37,870 nt of DNA from SIG603 sp964369215 (lineage in GTDB: Bacteria; Bacillota; Clostridia; Oscillospirales; Acutalibacteraceae): assembly GCA_964369215.1 (NCBI GenBank), contig CAYJEZ010000006.1:1-37870 (forward strand). Reading direction: 5' to 3'. Below the pieces are notes generated by a model. The model was not told the origin of the DNA, made no database searches, and saw only the letters and a program-made list of their open reading frames with translations. Shown here in pieces: positions 17,974 through 26,043 of the stretch; positions within the stretch are counted from its first letter, which is position 1, and the number at the start of each line of letters is the position of its first letter. A program made the position numbers and the translations under genes.

Positions 17974-18002
17974 ATAATAGTTCATTGTGAACTATTTGTC
18001 AA
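17974..18002 (-). promoter_or_regulatory. Promoter of the ABC-2 operon with a palindrome in its spacer
   Basis: On the minus strand: -35 TTGACA (18002-17997), 17-base spacer, -10 TATTAT (17979-17974). The spacer and the edge of the -10 form the palindrome ATAGTTCATTGTGAACTAT (17977-17995, 8-bp arms). A repressor bound here would block polymerase directly. Confidence 0.82.
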
Positions 18003-18486
18003 CAGATTATTGACAAATTCATATTAAGATATTATTAATTTCCGCTTTTTATATATTTTTGGGGAAATTATACCAAGATTTCTTGTATAGAGGTATATAT
18101 TATTTCGAGTTTTTTAAGTTAATATGAAAATAATATTTATTTTTGCTTGTATTCAAGTTAGAATTGCAAATAAGCACATATCGTAAATGAAGTGTATAAC
18201 AGACAAGTAATTGACTCAGATGTAAAATGTCAGTAATAGCAGTACAAATATTTTTGGTGTTTTATAGATTTTATTTGTATATTCATTTTTATAAAAATTT
18301 TTTATTAAAGGTATTGCAATAAGTATTTTAAAAGGTTAAAATTAGATAATAAATTTTCATTATTTACTCATACCACTGCAAAACTAAGAAGAATCTCTGT
18401 TTATAAAACCCAAAACAGTTTTTGTAAGCACTTTTTAATAATTTTGAAGTGCTTTAGCTACGATTTAATAAAGAAAGGAAAATAAA
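17986..18486. other. Gene-free divergent spacer, about 500 bases
   Basis: No coding frame is seen. It holds the ABC promoter and operators at its left end, a repeat-family copy at 18116-18134, and an 8-bp hairpin AAGCACTT/AAGTGCTT (18426-18433 with 18447-18454) shortly before the GH116 gene. Confidence 0.6.
18105..18134 (+). repeat. Dispersed leader repeat, copy A
   Basis: Contains AAGTTAATATGAAAATAAT (18116-18134), identical to the copy at 23461-23479. It lies about 350 bases before the GH116 start and is preceded by a small hairpin (TATACC/GGTATA, about 18069-18097). Confidence 0.55.
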
Positions 18487-20961
18487 ATGGAAACAAAAAA
18501 ATTTACAGGAAAAAACTTAGATTACATAGGCTTTCCCTTAGGTGGTATAGGGGCTGGAATGTTTAACTTGGAGGGCAACGGTTCGTTCTCTGCGTTTTCT
18601 TTAAGAAATGCTCCGAATACAAATTTAGAGCCTTGCCTTTTCTCTGCGATAACGGTTAAAGGTAAAGAAAATAAAAGTAGGGTAATTGAAAGCCCTACAC
18701 CAAAATACAAGATTTTTGGCGGCGCACTTTATCCACTACAAGGAAAACCTACAAACTCGCTATCAAAAGCAAATGGTAGAGAAGGGAGAAATTATGGATT
18801 GCCAAGATTTAAAGATGCAGAGTTTTCAGCAACATTTCCGTTTGCAGACATTAATTTTGTAGACGACAAGTTTCCTTTAAAAACCTCATTAAAGGCATGG
18901 AGCCCGTTTACCCCCCCTAACGCTAACGACTCAAGTTACCCAATGGCTTTTTTAGAGTATACATTTACGAATACAACAAACGAAAAAATAGATGCGGTAT
19001 ATTACTATAACTCTATGAATTTTATGGCATATTCAGGAGAGTTCTCTAAAGTTATTAATAACGGAAATGGCTTTACTTTAGCTCATACTAAGATTGAAGA
19101 CGAGCCTTGGGCAGAGGGTTACTACAATGTTTTTATAGATGGTGAAGAGGTAAAAGTTAACACTGCAATGTTTTGTGGAGGTTGGTTTGATACATTAACT
19201 ATGCTGTGGAATGATATTTTAGCCGGAGAAACCCCTGTTAAAGAAAGAGATAGCGAAACACCTACTCGCAGTGTTGGTGGAAATATTCCCGGCGGAAGTA
19301 TGGCAGTGGAATTTTCAGTAAACCCAGGGGAGAGCAAAACAATTACAGTAAACTGCTGTTGGTTTGTACCAGACTCAAAGCTTCGTATCGGGCACGCGTT
19401 TGAAGATGCAAAACCTACTTGTTCATGCTCTGATAAAATAGATTTGTCTCTTGAGAGATATAAGCCATGGTATGTAAGCAGATTTAGCTCAGTCGAAGCT
19501 GTTTCAAAATATACTAGTGAAAACAGAGATAGACTTTATAACGATACAAAGCTATTTTCCGATACTTTCTACAGTTCTACACTTCCTAGTGAGGTTATTG
19601 AGGCTGTTGCTGCAAACCTTACTATTTTAAAATCTCCTACCATGTTAAGGCAAACCGATGGAAGAATTTGGTGTTGGGAGGGTTGTTGTGATGATGGAGG
19701 TTGTTGCGCTGGTTCTTGTACCCATGTTTGGAATTATGCACAGGCGATTTGTCATCTTTTCCCTGAGCTTGAAAGAGGCTTAAGGGAGACTGAATTTTTT
19801 AATAGCCAAAATAGTGAAGGTCATCAAACATTTAGGGCGTCTTTACCTATTGGAGACACCGAGCATGAGTTTCATGCAGCTAGTGACGGCCAGTTAGGTG
19901 GAATAATTAAATTATATAGAGAATTTATTATTTCAGGCGATGTTAATTGGCTTAGAAGATTTTGGGATAAAGCAGTTTCATCGATGAATTATTGTATTTC
20001 TACGTGGGATAAGAATAAAGAAGGTGTGCTTAAAGAGCCTCACCATAATACATATGATATAGAATTTTGGGGAGCAGACGGCATGTGCACATCTTTCTAT
20101 ATTGGTGCATTAAAATCTATGGTTGAAATGGGTAAAATATTAGGCGAAGAGACCAATGAGTATGAAGATTTAATGCAAAAAGGCATAAAATATTTAGCAG
20201 ACGAATTATACAACGGTGAATATTATTATCAAAAAGTGCAATGGGATGGCTTAGAGGCTAAGCTTCCTGAAATAGGAGATACCGGTGTTAATGATAAAAT
20301 TACCTCAGATGCTTTTGATTTTGTGCAAAAATATGGACCAAAATACCAATATGGCACGGGTTGCATATCTGACGGAGTATTAGGGTTTTGGCTTGCTCAA
20401 GTATCTGGATTGGGAATTGTTTGCGACAGCGAAAAAATTAAATCTCATTTAAATAGCATATACAAATATAATTTCAAAACAGATTTAAGCGAACATTCAA
20501 ACCCACAAAGACCGGGGTACTGCACAAGTGATGAGCAAGGCTTATTGCTTTGTACTTGGCCTAATGGAGGGAAACCTGCATTACCTTTCGTATATAGCGA
20601 TGAAGTTTGGACAGGAATAGAATATCAAGTAGCGGCGCATTTAATTTCTTTTGGAGAAGTAGAAAAAGGACTAGACATTGTAAAAGCTGTTAGAAATAGA
20701 TATAATGGAGACGTTAGAAACCCTTATGATGAGTACGAGTGCGGACATTGGTATGCAAGGGCAATGGCTTCATATGCACTAATAGAGTCGTTAAGTGGTG
20801 TAACTTACAATGCTTATACAAAAACACTCACAGTTTCTCCGAAAATAAAGGGCGATTTCGCTTCATTTATTTCTACAAATACAGGCTATGGAACTGCTGG
20901 AGTTAAAGATGGTAAAGTGTTTATTAATGTGGTAAGTGGGGAAATTGATGTAAAAAATTAA
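18487..20961 (+). CDS. GH116-like glycosidase (DUF608 family, GBA2-type glucosidase/glucosylceramidase relative)
   Basis: 824 residues without signal peptide. The N-terminal half (IGFPLGGIGAGMFNLEG near 14-30, then a beta-rich domain) matches the GH116 N-terminal domain. The C-terminal half is the (alpha/alpha)6 catalytic domain, with CTHVWNYAQ (411-419) and HHNTYDIEFWG (519-529). By analogy with human GBA2, Glu398 in WCWEG is the likely nucleophile and Asp524 in NTYD the acid/base. Six Cys lie within 396-411 close to the nucleophile, which is unusual. It probably removes beta-linked glucose or xylose from an imported or internal substrate. GAAAGGA precedes the ATG. It converges on an AraC-type regulator that may control it. 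Confidence 0.85.
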   Translation: METKKFTGKNLDYIGFPLGGIGAGMFNLEGNGSFSAFSLRNAPNTNLEPCLFSAITVKGKENKSRVIESPTPKYKIFGGALYPLQGKPTNSLSKANGREGRNYGLPRFKDAEFSATFPFADINFVDDKFPLKTSLKAWSPFTPPNANDSSYPMAFLEYTFTNTTNEKIDAVYYYNSMNFMAYSGEFSKVINNGNGFTLAHTKIEDEPWAEGYYNVFIDGEEVKVNTAMFCGGWFDTLTMLWNDILAGETPVKERDSETPTRSVGGNIPGGSMAVEFSVNPGESKTITVNCCWFVPDSKLRIGHAFEDAKPTCSCSDKIDLSLERYKPWYVSRFSSVEAVSKYTSENRDRLYNDTKLFSDTFYSSTLPSEVIEAVAANLTILKSPTMLRQTDGRIWCWEGCCDDGGCCAGSCTHVWNYAQAICHLFPELERGLRETEFFNSQNSEGHQTFRASLPIGDTEHEFHAASDGQLGGIIKLYREFIISGDVNWLRRFWDKAVSSMNYCISTWDKNKEGVLKEPHHNTYDIEFWGADGMCTSFYIGALKSMVEMGKILGEETNEYEDLMQKGIKYLADELYNGEYYYQKVQWDGLEAKLPEIGDTGVNDKITSDAFDFVQKYGPKYQYGTGCISDGVLGFWLAQVSGLGIVCDSEKIKSHLNSIYKYNFKTDLSEHSNPQRPGYCTSDEQGLLLCTWPNGGKPALPFVYSDEVWTGIEYQVAAHLISFGEVEKGLDIVKAVRNRYNGDVRNPYDEYECGHWYARAMASYALIESLSGVTYNAYTKTLTVSPKIKGDFASFISTNTGYGTAGVKDGKVFINVVSGEIDVKN

Positions 20962-20970
20962 TATAAATGA

Positions 20971-21013
20971 AAAAGAGTAGCCGTACTTGGTTTTGTACGG
21001 CAACTCTAATCTT
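20971..21013. terminator. Bidirectional terminator between GH116 and AraC genes
   Basis: AGAGTAGCCGTAC (20974-20986) pairs with GTACGGCAACTCT (20995-21007), 12 of 13 positions, loop 8 nt. The minus strand then has CTTTTTC; the plus strand has the weaker AATCTTTTA. It serves both convergent genes. Confidence 0.8.
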
Positions 21014-21021
21014 TTATATTA

Positions 21022-21867
21022 TTAGTTGTGAATCTTCATGTTTCTGTATACAAGTGGAGCGTAGCCAGTTTTCTTTTTAAAAAGATTGCTAAAGTATAAA
21101 GAGTCATTAAACCCAACCGTTAAAGAGATTTGCCTTACTGTTAGATTTGTATGATGAAGTAGTTCTCGTGCATTATTAATGCGCATTGTAGTAATAAAAT
21201 TTTTGGGAGAAATACCCATTACCTCTTTAAAAAGTGCTGAATATCTACTAACACTTAAAAACTCTATTTCTGCGAGTTCATTCAATTTAATATCATTTCT
21301 ATAGTTGTTATATATGTAACGAATTGACTTTTGCAACTTTGTAAGCTTTGTATTGTGCTCACTAGCGTTATTCGTTCGCCTTGCAAGTTTAATGAAAATT
21401 TCCATAAGTATAACGCTTGCTTCTTCATCACAATAATTTTGATGAATTAAGAAACATTGAAATAATCGATTGAAATTTTCTACTATTTCTTCATCTTTAC
21501 CTACAAGAAGGGGCGCGGAACAACTAAGTTTCATGTTTTTTATTATTTCGTTTACTCCATACCCTGTAAAATGTGCCCAATAGTACACAGTATCTAAATG
21601 GTTTGTTTTTTGATAATAATAAGGTGTGTTTGATGGAAAAATAATAGTTTCGCCCTCATTTAAAATAAAAGTTCTACTTTTAAGTTTAACCTCTAATGTG
21701 CCCTTGTGCATGTACATAAGGTAATAATCTCTTCTTTGCCTCGCAACTTGGGTAGAAAACGGTTTTTTTATTGATAAAACCCCCGTGCAATTTACAACAA
21801 GATACTGATTAGAAATTTCTGTGTTGCTTTCATTTTCTTTTGTTCTATAATAACTTTGAATATCCAT
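21022..21867 (-). CDS. AraC-family transcriptional regulator
   Basis: 281 residues. The N-terminal half is a cupin-like sensor (GTLEVKLKSRTFILNEGETIIFPSNTPYYYQ is shown only in part: GETIIFPSNTPYYYQ). The C-terminal 100 residues hold the two helix-turn-helix motifs (KLNELAEIEFLSVSRYSALF and VRQISLTVGFNDSLYFSNLF) and the KKKTGYAPLVYR end. Such regulators usually activate sugar-utilisation genes; the convergent GH116 gene is the obvious candidate target, but no shared operator was identified. Its upstream region has a perfect 22-bp AT palindrome at 21909-21930. Confidence 0.9.
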   Translation of the reverse strand: MDIQSYYRTKENESNTEISNQYLVVNCTGVLSIKKPFSTQVARQRRDYYLMYMHKGTLEVKLKSRTFILNEGETIIFPSNTPYYYQKTNHLDTVYYWAHFTGYGVNEIIKNMKLSCSAPLLVGKDEEIVENFNRLFQCFLIHQNYCDEEASVILMEIFIKLARRTNNASEHNTKLTKLQKSIRYIYNNYRNDIKLNELAEIEFLSVSRYSALFKEVMGISPKNFITTMRINNARELLHHTNLTVRQISLTVGFNDSLYFSNLFKKKTGYAPLVYRNMKIHN

Positions 21868-21908
21868 AACTATCCTCTTTTACGTTGGCAATAAACATTC
21901 GAGATATA

Positions 21909-21930
21909 TAGATATATATATATATATCTA
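21909..21930. repeat. Perfect 22-bp TA-rich palindrome
   Basis: TAG, a run of AT steps, then CTA: fully self-complementary over 22 bases. It lies 42 bases upstream of the AraC start, within its promoter region. It may be a simple microsatellite or an operator. Confidence 0.5.
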
Positions 21931-22019
21931 TGCAGTGAAAAAACATATTGTGAGTTTGTGATTGATATTGTAACATATATGTAATAAAATCACAATACTA
22001 TAAAAGTGCTTTAGTTTTT

Positions 22020-22050
22020 TGTTTCCGTTAAGTTGATATAAAAATAATCT
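22020..22050 (+). repeat. Dispersed leader repeat, copy B
   Basis: TTAAGTTGATATAAAAATAA at 22028-22047 differs at two positions from the copies at 18116 and 23461. It is upstream of the AraC gene but in the opposite direction. Confidence 0.5.
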
Positions 22051-22169
22051 ATATATCTTTTTATCCTTAAATTAACTAGTTAGCTTTTTCATTGGCATGC
22101 AATAAGCTATAGAGAGCTAAAAATTGTAAAAATAATGGAGTATAAAAAAGATAAACTAACTAATAATGT

Positions 22170-22196
22170 TCCCTCTCCGCATTAGGCAGAGAGGGA
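22170..22196. repeat. 8-bp GC-rich hairpin
   Basis: TCCCTCTC (22170-22177) pairs with GAGAGGGA (22189-22196), loop 11 nt. Only TTT follows, so it is not a clear terminator. It stands out from the AT-rich surroundings. Confidence 0.4.
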
Positions 22197-22231
22197 TTTC
22201 ACGTTTTAGAAATAATTGGTAAATTAAAAAT

Positions 22232-22327
22232 ATGATTAAGTCACCTCAAAATCAAAATAAAACTTTGTCTACAAAACCTAAATTGTATAATAATGAAATT
22301 GAAATGAAACAGAGTACCTTTTTGTAG
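22232..22327 (+). pseudogene. Possible decayed short ORF
   Basis: A 31-residue frame (MIKSPQNQNKTLSTKPKLYN...) ends at TAG 22325-22327. In the +1 frame coding-like sequence seems to go on (EYLFVEKALPVLPINILYTL from about 22313) to another stop. This could be one small gene with a frameshift, but there is no ribosome binding site and the region is too short to be sure. Confidence 0.25.
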
Positions 22328-22646
22328 AGAAAGCATTACCTGTACTTCCAATAAATATTTTATACACCCTGTAGTTCACTTTATCAAATGGTAATGCAGT
22401 AACTAAAAAAATCTAGATATTACTAGGCTGTCGTATTAAGGCGAATCTGTTAAGCACAGTAGGGTCAAACTTCTGTATTAGCACAAAAATTTACTAAACT
22501 CTTATAAATTAGGATTATTGCATAGAAAAATCTACTGTTTCTTTGTGTATTTACAAGTAGCTATATATTAGTAAGTTCACAACAAAATTCACAATAGCTA
22601 CCTGCATCTTTCGTTGAAATAACACTTACCTCTTTTGCTAAATTCG

Positions 22647-23237
22647 CTATTCCCAACTTGAGTCGCTCGTAGGTTTTCTTATATCTGTCAAAATAAAGTA
22701 CTCCCATAAAAACCACTCTTTTGTTGAAGGTTTTAATCGCAAACGAACAGGCATAGCTGTGTCTGTTCCCCCAGATTTCAAATATAGTTGCAAATATCCC
22801 TCACCCAACATATCTTCGCTGTTTGAGGTTTTATAAATGTTTATAGAGCTAGGATTTTGTGGTGTGTAGTTATTTTCAGGTGTTGCGCCAACTAAGTAAG
22901 AAGGGGGGAGATAGGCTCTTCCTTTAAGTCTATCGTTTAAAAACTGCATCTCATATTTGGTAAGCATTTGTGGCCCTTTAAGGTAATTAATCATTTCTAT
23001 AGCAATATCTTTATTATATGGATATACACAAAGTGCCACAACTGTAAGTGCGGCTACCCCATATGGATTTTTGAAATTGGAAGAGTTTAATTGTATAAGC
23101 TCATCTAGCGAAGTGGGAATATATGGGATGTGTATGTTTGTACACAATGCACCATTTAGTCCGTCGTTTGTGCTGGTGTTTACAATATTGTCTACTGACA
23201 ATGCTTGCATTTTTCTTAATTTATCAAATATGGCCAC
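22647..23237 (-). CDS. DUF6935-like protein of unknown function
   Basis: 196 residues, GTG start with GGAGAAAG seven bases upstream. Soluble, no signal peptide or membrane segment. Recognisable stretches are NPYGVAALTVVALCVYP (58-74), LKGPQMLTKYEMQFLNDRLKG (in part 86-105), SYLVGATPENNYTPQNPSS, and a C-terminal beta-rich part with MPVRLRLKPSTKEWFLWEY. From memory these match DUF6935, a family of unknown function seen in Clostridia. It is divergent from the sensor-kinase pair and about 390 bases from it. Confidence 0.75.
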   Translation of the reverse strand: MAIFDKLRKMQALSVDNIVNTSTNDGLNGALCTNIHIPYIPTSLDELIQLNSSNFKNPYGVAALTVVALCVYPYNKDIAIEMINYLKGPQMLTKYEMQFLNDRLKGRAYLPPSYLVGATPENNYTPQNPSSINIYKTSNSEDMLGEGYLQLYLKSGGTDTAMPVRLRLKPSTKEWFLWEYFILTDIRKPTSDSSWE

Positions 23238-23312
23238 AATCTTTCTCCTTTCCTAACTGCGCATTAGTATAATTGTTTATATATAAATTATATTCATGTA
23301 GTATAAAACTGT

Positions 23313-23334
23313 AAATGTGCCAAATGGCACATTT
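23313..23334. promoter_or_regulatory. Palindrome in the divergent promoter region
   Basis: AAATGTGCC (23313-23321) and GGCACATTT (23326-23334), perfect 9-bp arms with a 4-base centre. It sits between the divergent DUF6935-like gene and the sensor gene, where an operator is expected. No T tract on either side. Confidence 0.5.
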
Positions 23335-23404
23335 GCAGAAAGGGATATATTGGTTAAAATTAAAGATACTAGATTACTAAAGCGTGATTTTATGGTTTTA
23401 AAGC

Positions 23405-23434
23405 TTGTAGTTAGTTGAAAAATTATGGTATAAT
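23405..23434 (+). promoter_or_regulatory. Extended -10 promoter of the sensor pair
   Basis: TTGTAG (23405-23410), 18-base spacer, then TGG and a perfect TATAAT (23429-23434). It implies a leader of about 190 bases containing the repeat copy and the hairpin. Confidence 0.6.
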
Positions 23435-23450
23435 ATCTATATGAATTTTA

Positions 23451-23481
23451 AGGTTTTGTTAAGTTAATATGAAAATAATCT
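23451..23481 (+). repeat. Dispersed leader repeat, copy C
   Basis: AAGTTAATATGAAAATAAT at 23461-23479 is identical to 18116-18134, and the two share two more bases on the left. It falls just downstream of the predicted start point of the sensor mRNA. Confidence 0.55.
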
Positions 23482-23631
23482 GCAATTTTTTTCATAGTCA
23501 AACAGATTATATTTAGTATGCATTAGGCATCGCATAAATCTTGGTAGCAAGAAAAGAAAGATTTATTTGTGGCAAGTCAATATTTTATTATTTTAAATTA
23601 ACAGAGCTATTTCAAAAGGTAGAGGAGTGTG

Positions 23632-26043
23632 ATGAAAATGCATTTGAAAGGTGATATGAAACATATTATTGTAGTTTTTTTAGTGTTTATTGCCACTTTA
23701 CTTCTGCTTTTTTATCCTAATGAAAAAACTGAATCACAAGTTTTTATATCAAACTCAGAACCTTTATACAAAGAAGTTGTTTCGAATTATATTGTAAATG
23801 AAGATCTTGTGTCATCACCTTACGACTCAGCAATGAACAATTTGTCGTTAGGCGACAGTGGGTTTGTTTACAATACACAAGCCCAAATGTTTTTAGAGCA
23901 TGACACAAACTATAAATTCGAACCTCATATAGCTCAAACCGTTGTTATCGCCATAGATCGCGATATGACTGATGTTAAAATAGAAAGTTTTGCCGATTTA
24001 CTTAAAATAGATGAAAACATTACTTTTGATTTGGACGACAGATTTGACCCAAACGACTGGGGAACAACAAAGGCGCAACAAGTTATACTGTCTATGGCAT
24101 ATGCGCTTGATAAAAGCTATGACATAAGAGCAGTGGGAGAGTTTATGAGATACCTTTGGGATAATGAACGTTTTGCATACCAAGACATGTGGCAGCCAAT
24201 TGTTATTACATATGACAACGTAGCTGCGGAGTATATAAAAACAGGTCGTAACCTAGAGGTAATTATACCAAATGATGGGACAATCACTTTAGAATATGGT
24301 TTGCTTTATTATGGAGAGCCACCAGAGTTTGCTCAAGGCTTAGATGAGGCCTTAATTGAGGCAGGGTATAGACTGCCCGATGGCAGAGCGGACCAGAACC
24401 TTTTTGCAGTAGATTATAGCCACGCACAAACACCAATTGACGAAGAGTCTTACCGCTGTGCATCAGCATCACTCGGTGCAATTATTAGGCGTACTGCCTT
24501 TAACAGAGATATATATAATGTTGCCAATATAGTAGAGTATGCAGTTATGTTTATGATATTTATGTTTTTTATGGTAATGTATATTTTTTCAATTAAACGC
24601 AGAGTGACAGATAGGCATGTCGCTAATGCCCTGATAATTGCAAGTATAACGGCTATAGTATTTATTGTTTTAGGTTTAATGAAATACCTGGTAGAAAATA
24701 GCCCTGTTATCGAGACTATTTTGTGGTATAGCTTTTATATACCTATGTTTTCAATGTCGGCAAGCTTGGTGTATGTAATGATGCGTGCAGAACATACAGT
24801 TAGGCCGATGAATATAAAAAGAGCAATTAAGTGGTTTAAATGGTATGTATATGCAGAGATTGCGGCTTTGGTGATGGTTTTTACTAACCACTATCATAAC
24901 TGGGTGTTTGTAGTAACAGACTATATGCACTCATATCATAGATATAATTTTGGATATTACATAGTGCTTGGTATAATGTATTTAGGCATATTAATCACAC
25001 TTTTTACACTTATTAGCCAGTGCGTTCATTCGCCGAGAAAAAAGATGTTTATGTGCCCTGTTATTATGGTAATAGTGATGTTTGTTTACTCTTGCGGACA
25101 TATTTTTGACTTTGAGCTTGTGCTAAATTTCGAGATTTCATTTGCAATATCTCTTTTAGCGGTTTTATTTTCAGAGCTTTGTATGTTTAGCAGAATTTTT
25201 CCACACAATAAGGGCTATAATACTCTGTTTTTGCACTCTAGCCTTGCTATGCAAATTAAAGATTTACGAGGAAATATAATAGAGAGTTCAATTGTAACAC
25301 AAAAAACAGATGAAAATTTTGTGCTAAAACAGTGGGATATTGCTGGTGGAAATTTTCTTTATTTTGAAGATAGATCTTCGATTAACAATATGAATAAAAG
25401 CTTAGAACAAGTTAATGAAATGCGCCGAGAGAACAATAGAGTTTTGCTTCAAAAGAGTAAGCTTCAAGCAGACTTAGCCACACTAGCTGTACAGCGTGAT
25501 ATTTATGAGAACATAGACCAAATACTTTTAAGCGGCACAGAGAAGATAGAAGAGTTATCAAAAGGGATTGCATATAATAAAGACCGTAAAAAAGCTATGG
25601 CAAAAGTGAATATATTAGCGTGTATTATGAAGCGTGCTTGTATGTTTCGTATAAATCTTCTTTACCAGCAAAATCAGCAAGTAAGTATTTTTTTAAGTGC
25701 GCTTAACGAGCTAAAAAGCTATTGCGTTTCTGTAGATATATCGCTTACCGTAAGCTGTCGTACAGATAAAAAGTTAACGGGATATCAGGTGGTTTCTATG
25801 TATAGCCTTTGCTCTAATGCAGTTGAAATGGCTATAGAGCAAAAAGCCTTAAGTATTCTTGTGCAAATATATGAGCAAGGTGAAAGTGTTGTTATATCAG
25901 TACTAGGAGACGTTCCTCTTTTTTCAGAGAAAAAACAAAAAGAGCTTGTATCTTCTTTACATAAAGGAATGGCATGTTTGTACATAAAACCTTGGGAAGA
26001 AACACAGATATATCTTCTCAGTGATGATTGGGGGGTGGTATAA
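23632..26043 (+). CDS. Membrane sensor: solute-binding-like domain, 7TM block, degenerate kinase core
   Basis: About 803 residues. A membrane segment (11-28) is followed by about 265 extracellular residues that resemble a periplasmic solute-binding protein (SFADLLKI, QPIVITYDNVAAEYI, VIIPNDGTITLEYGLLYY). A block of seven or so membrane segments spans about 297-520 and resembles the HisK 7TM sensor region. The C-terminal part has a helical stretch QRDIYENIDQILL where histidine kinases carry the phospho-accepting His: here it is Tyr625. An N-box-like SLCSNAVEMA remains near 727, but the glycine-rich ATP lid is missing. It is therefore probably a non-phosphorylating partner of the kinase encoded by the next, overlapping gene. 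Start ambiguous among GTG 23629, ATG 23632 and ATG 23638; AGAGGAG lies at 23621-23627. Confidence 0.8.
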   Translation: MKMHLKGDMKHIIVVFLVFIATLLLLFYPNEKTESQVFISNSEPLYKEVVSNYIVNEDLVSSPYDSAMNNLSLGDSGFVYNTQAQMFLEHDTNYKFEPHIAQTVVIAIDRDMTDVKIESFADLLKIDENITFDLDDRFDPNDWGTTKAQQVILSMAYALDKSYDIRAVGEFMRYLWDNERFAYQDMWQPIVITYDNVAAEYIKTGRNLEVIIPNDGTITLEYGLLYYGEPPEFAQGLDEALIEAGYRLPDGRADQNLFAVDYSHAQTPIDEESYRCASASLGAIIRRTAFNRDIYNVANIVEYAVMFMIFMFFMVMYIFSIKRRVTDRHVANALIIASITAIVFIVLGLMKYLVENSPVIETILWYSFYIPMFSMSASLVYVMMRAEHTVRPMNIKRAIKWFKWYVYAEIAALVMVFTNHYHNWVFVVTDYMHSYHRYNFGYYIVLGIMYLGILITLFTLISQCVHSPRKKMFMCPVIMVIVMFVYSCGHIFDFELVLNFEISFAISLLAVLFSELCMFSRIFPHNKGYNTLFLHSSLAMQIKDLRGNIIESSIVTQKTDENFVLKQWDIAGGNFLYFEDRSSINNMNKSLEQVNEMRRENNRVLLQKSKLQADLATLAVQRDIYENIDQILLSGTEKIEELSKGIAYNKDRKKAMAKVNILACIMKRACMFRINLLYQQNQQVSIFLSALNELKSYCVSVDISLTVSCRTDKKLTGYQVVSMYSLCSNAVEMAIEQKALSILVQIYEQGESVVISVLGDVPLFSEKKQKELVSSLHKGMACLYIKPWEETQIYLLSDDWGVV

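Larger units (their letters stand above)
21868..22646. other. Long spacer (about 780 bases) without a clear gene
   Basis: It holds the AT palindrome at 21909-21930 upstream of the AraC gene, a copy of the dispersed leader repeat (22020-22050), a GC-richer hairpin (22170-22196) and a possible decayed short ORF near 22232. The remainder (about 22430-22640) shows nothing recognisable. Confidence 0.6.
23238..23631. other. Divergent spacer, about 390 bases
   Basis: No gene. It holds the palindrome at 23313-23334, an extended -10 promoter (23405-23434), a dispersed-repeat copy (23451-23481) and a 9-bp hairpin ATAAATCTT/AAGATTTAT (23534-23542 with 23558-23566) in the leader of the sensor gene. Confidence 0.6.

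Noticed and set aside
22640..23240. DUF6935-like gene as a phage or conjugation protein
   Set aside because: No neighbouring phage or transfer genes and no such motif in the protein.
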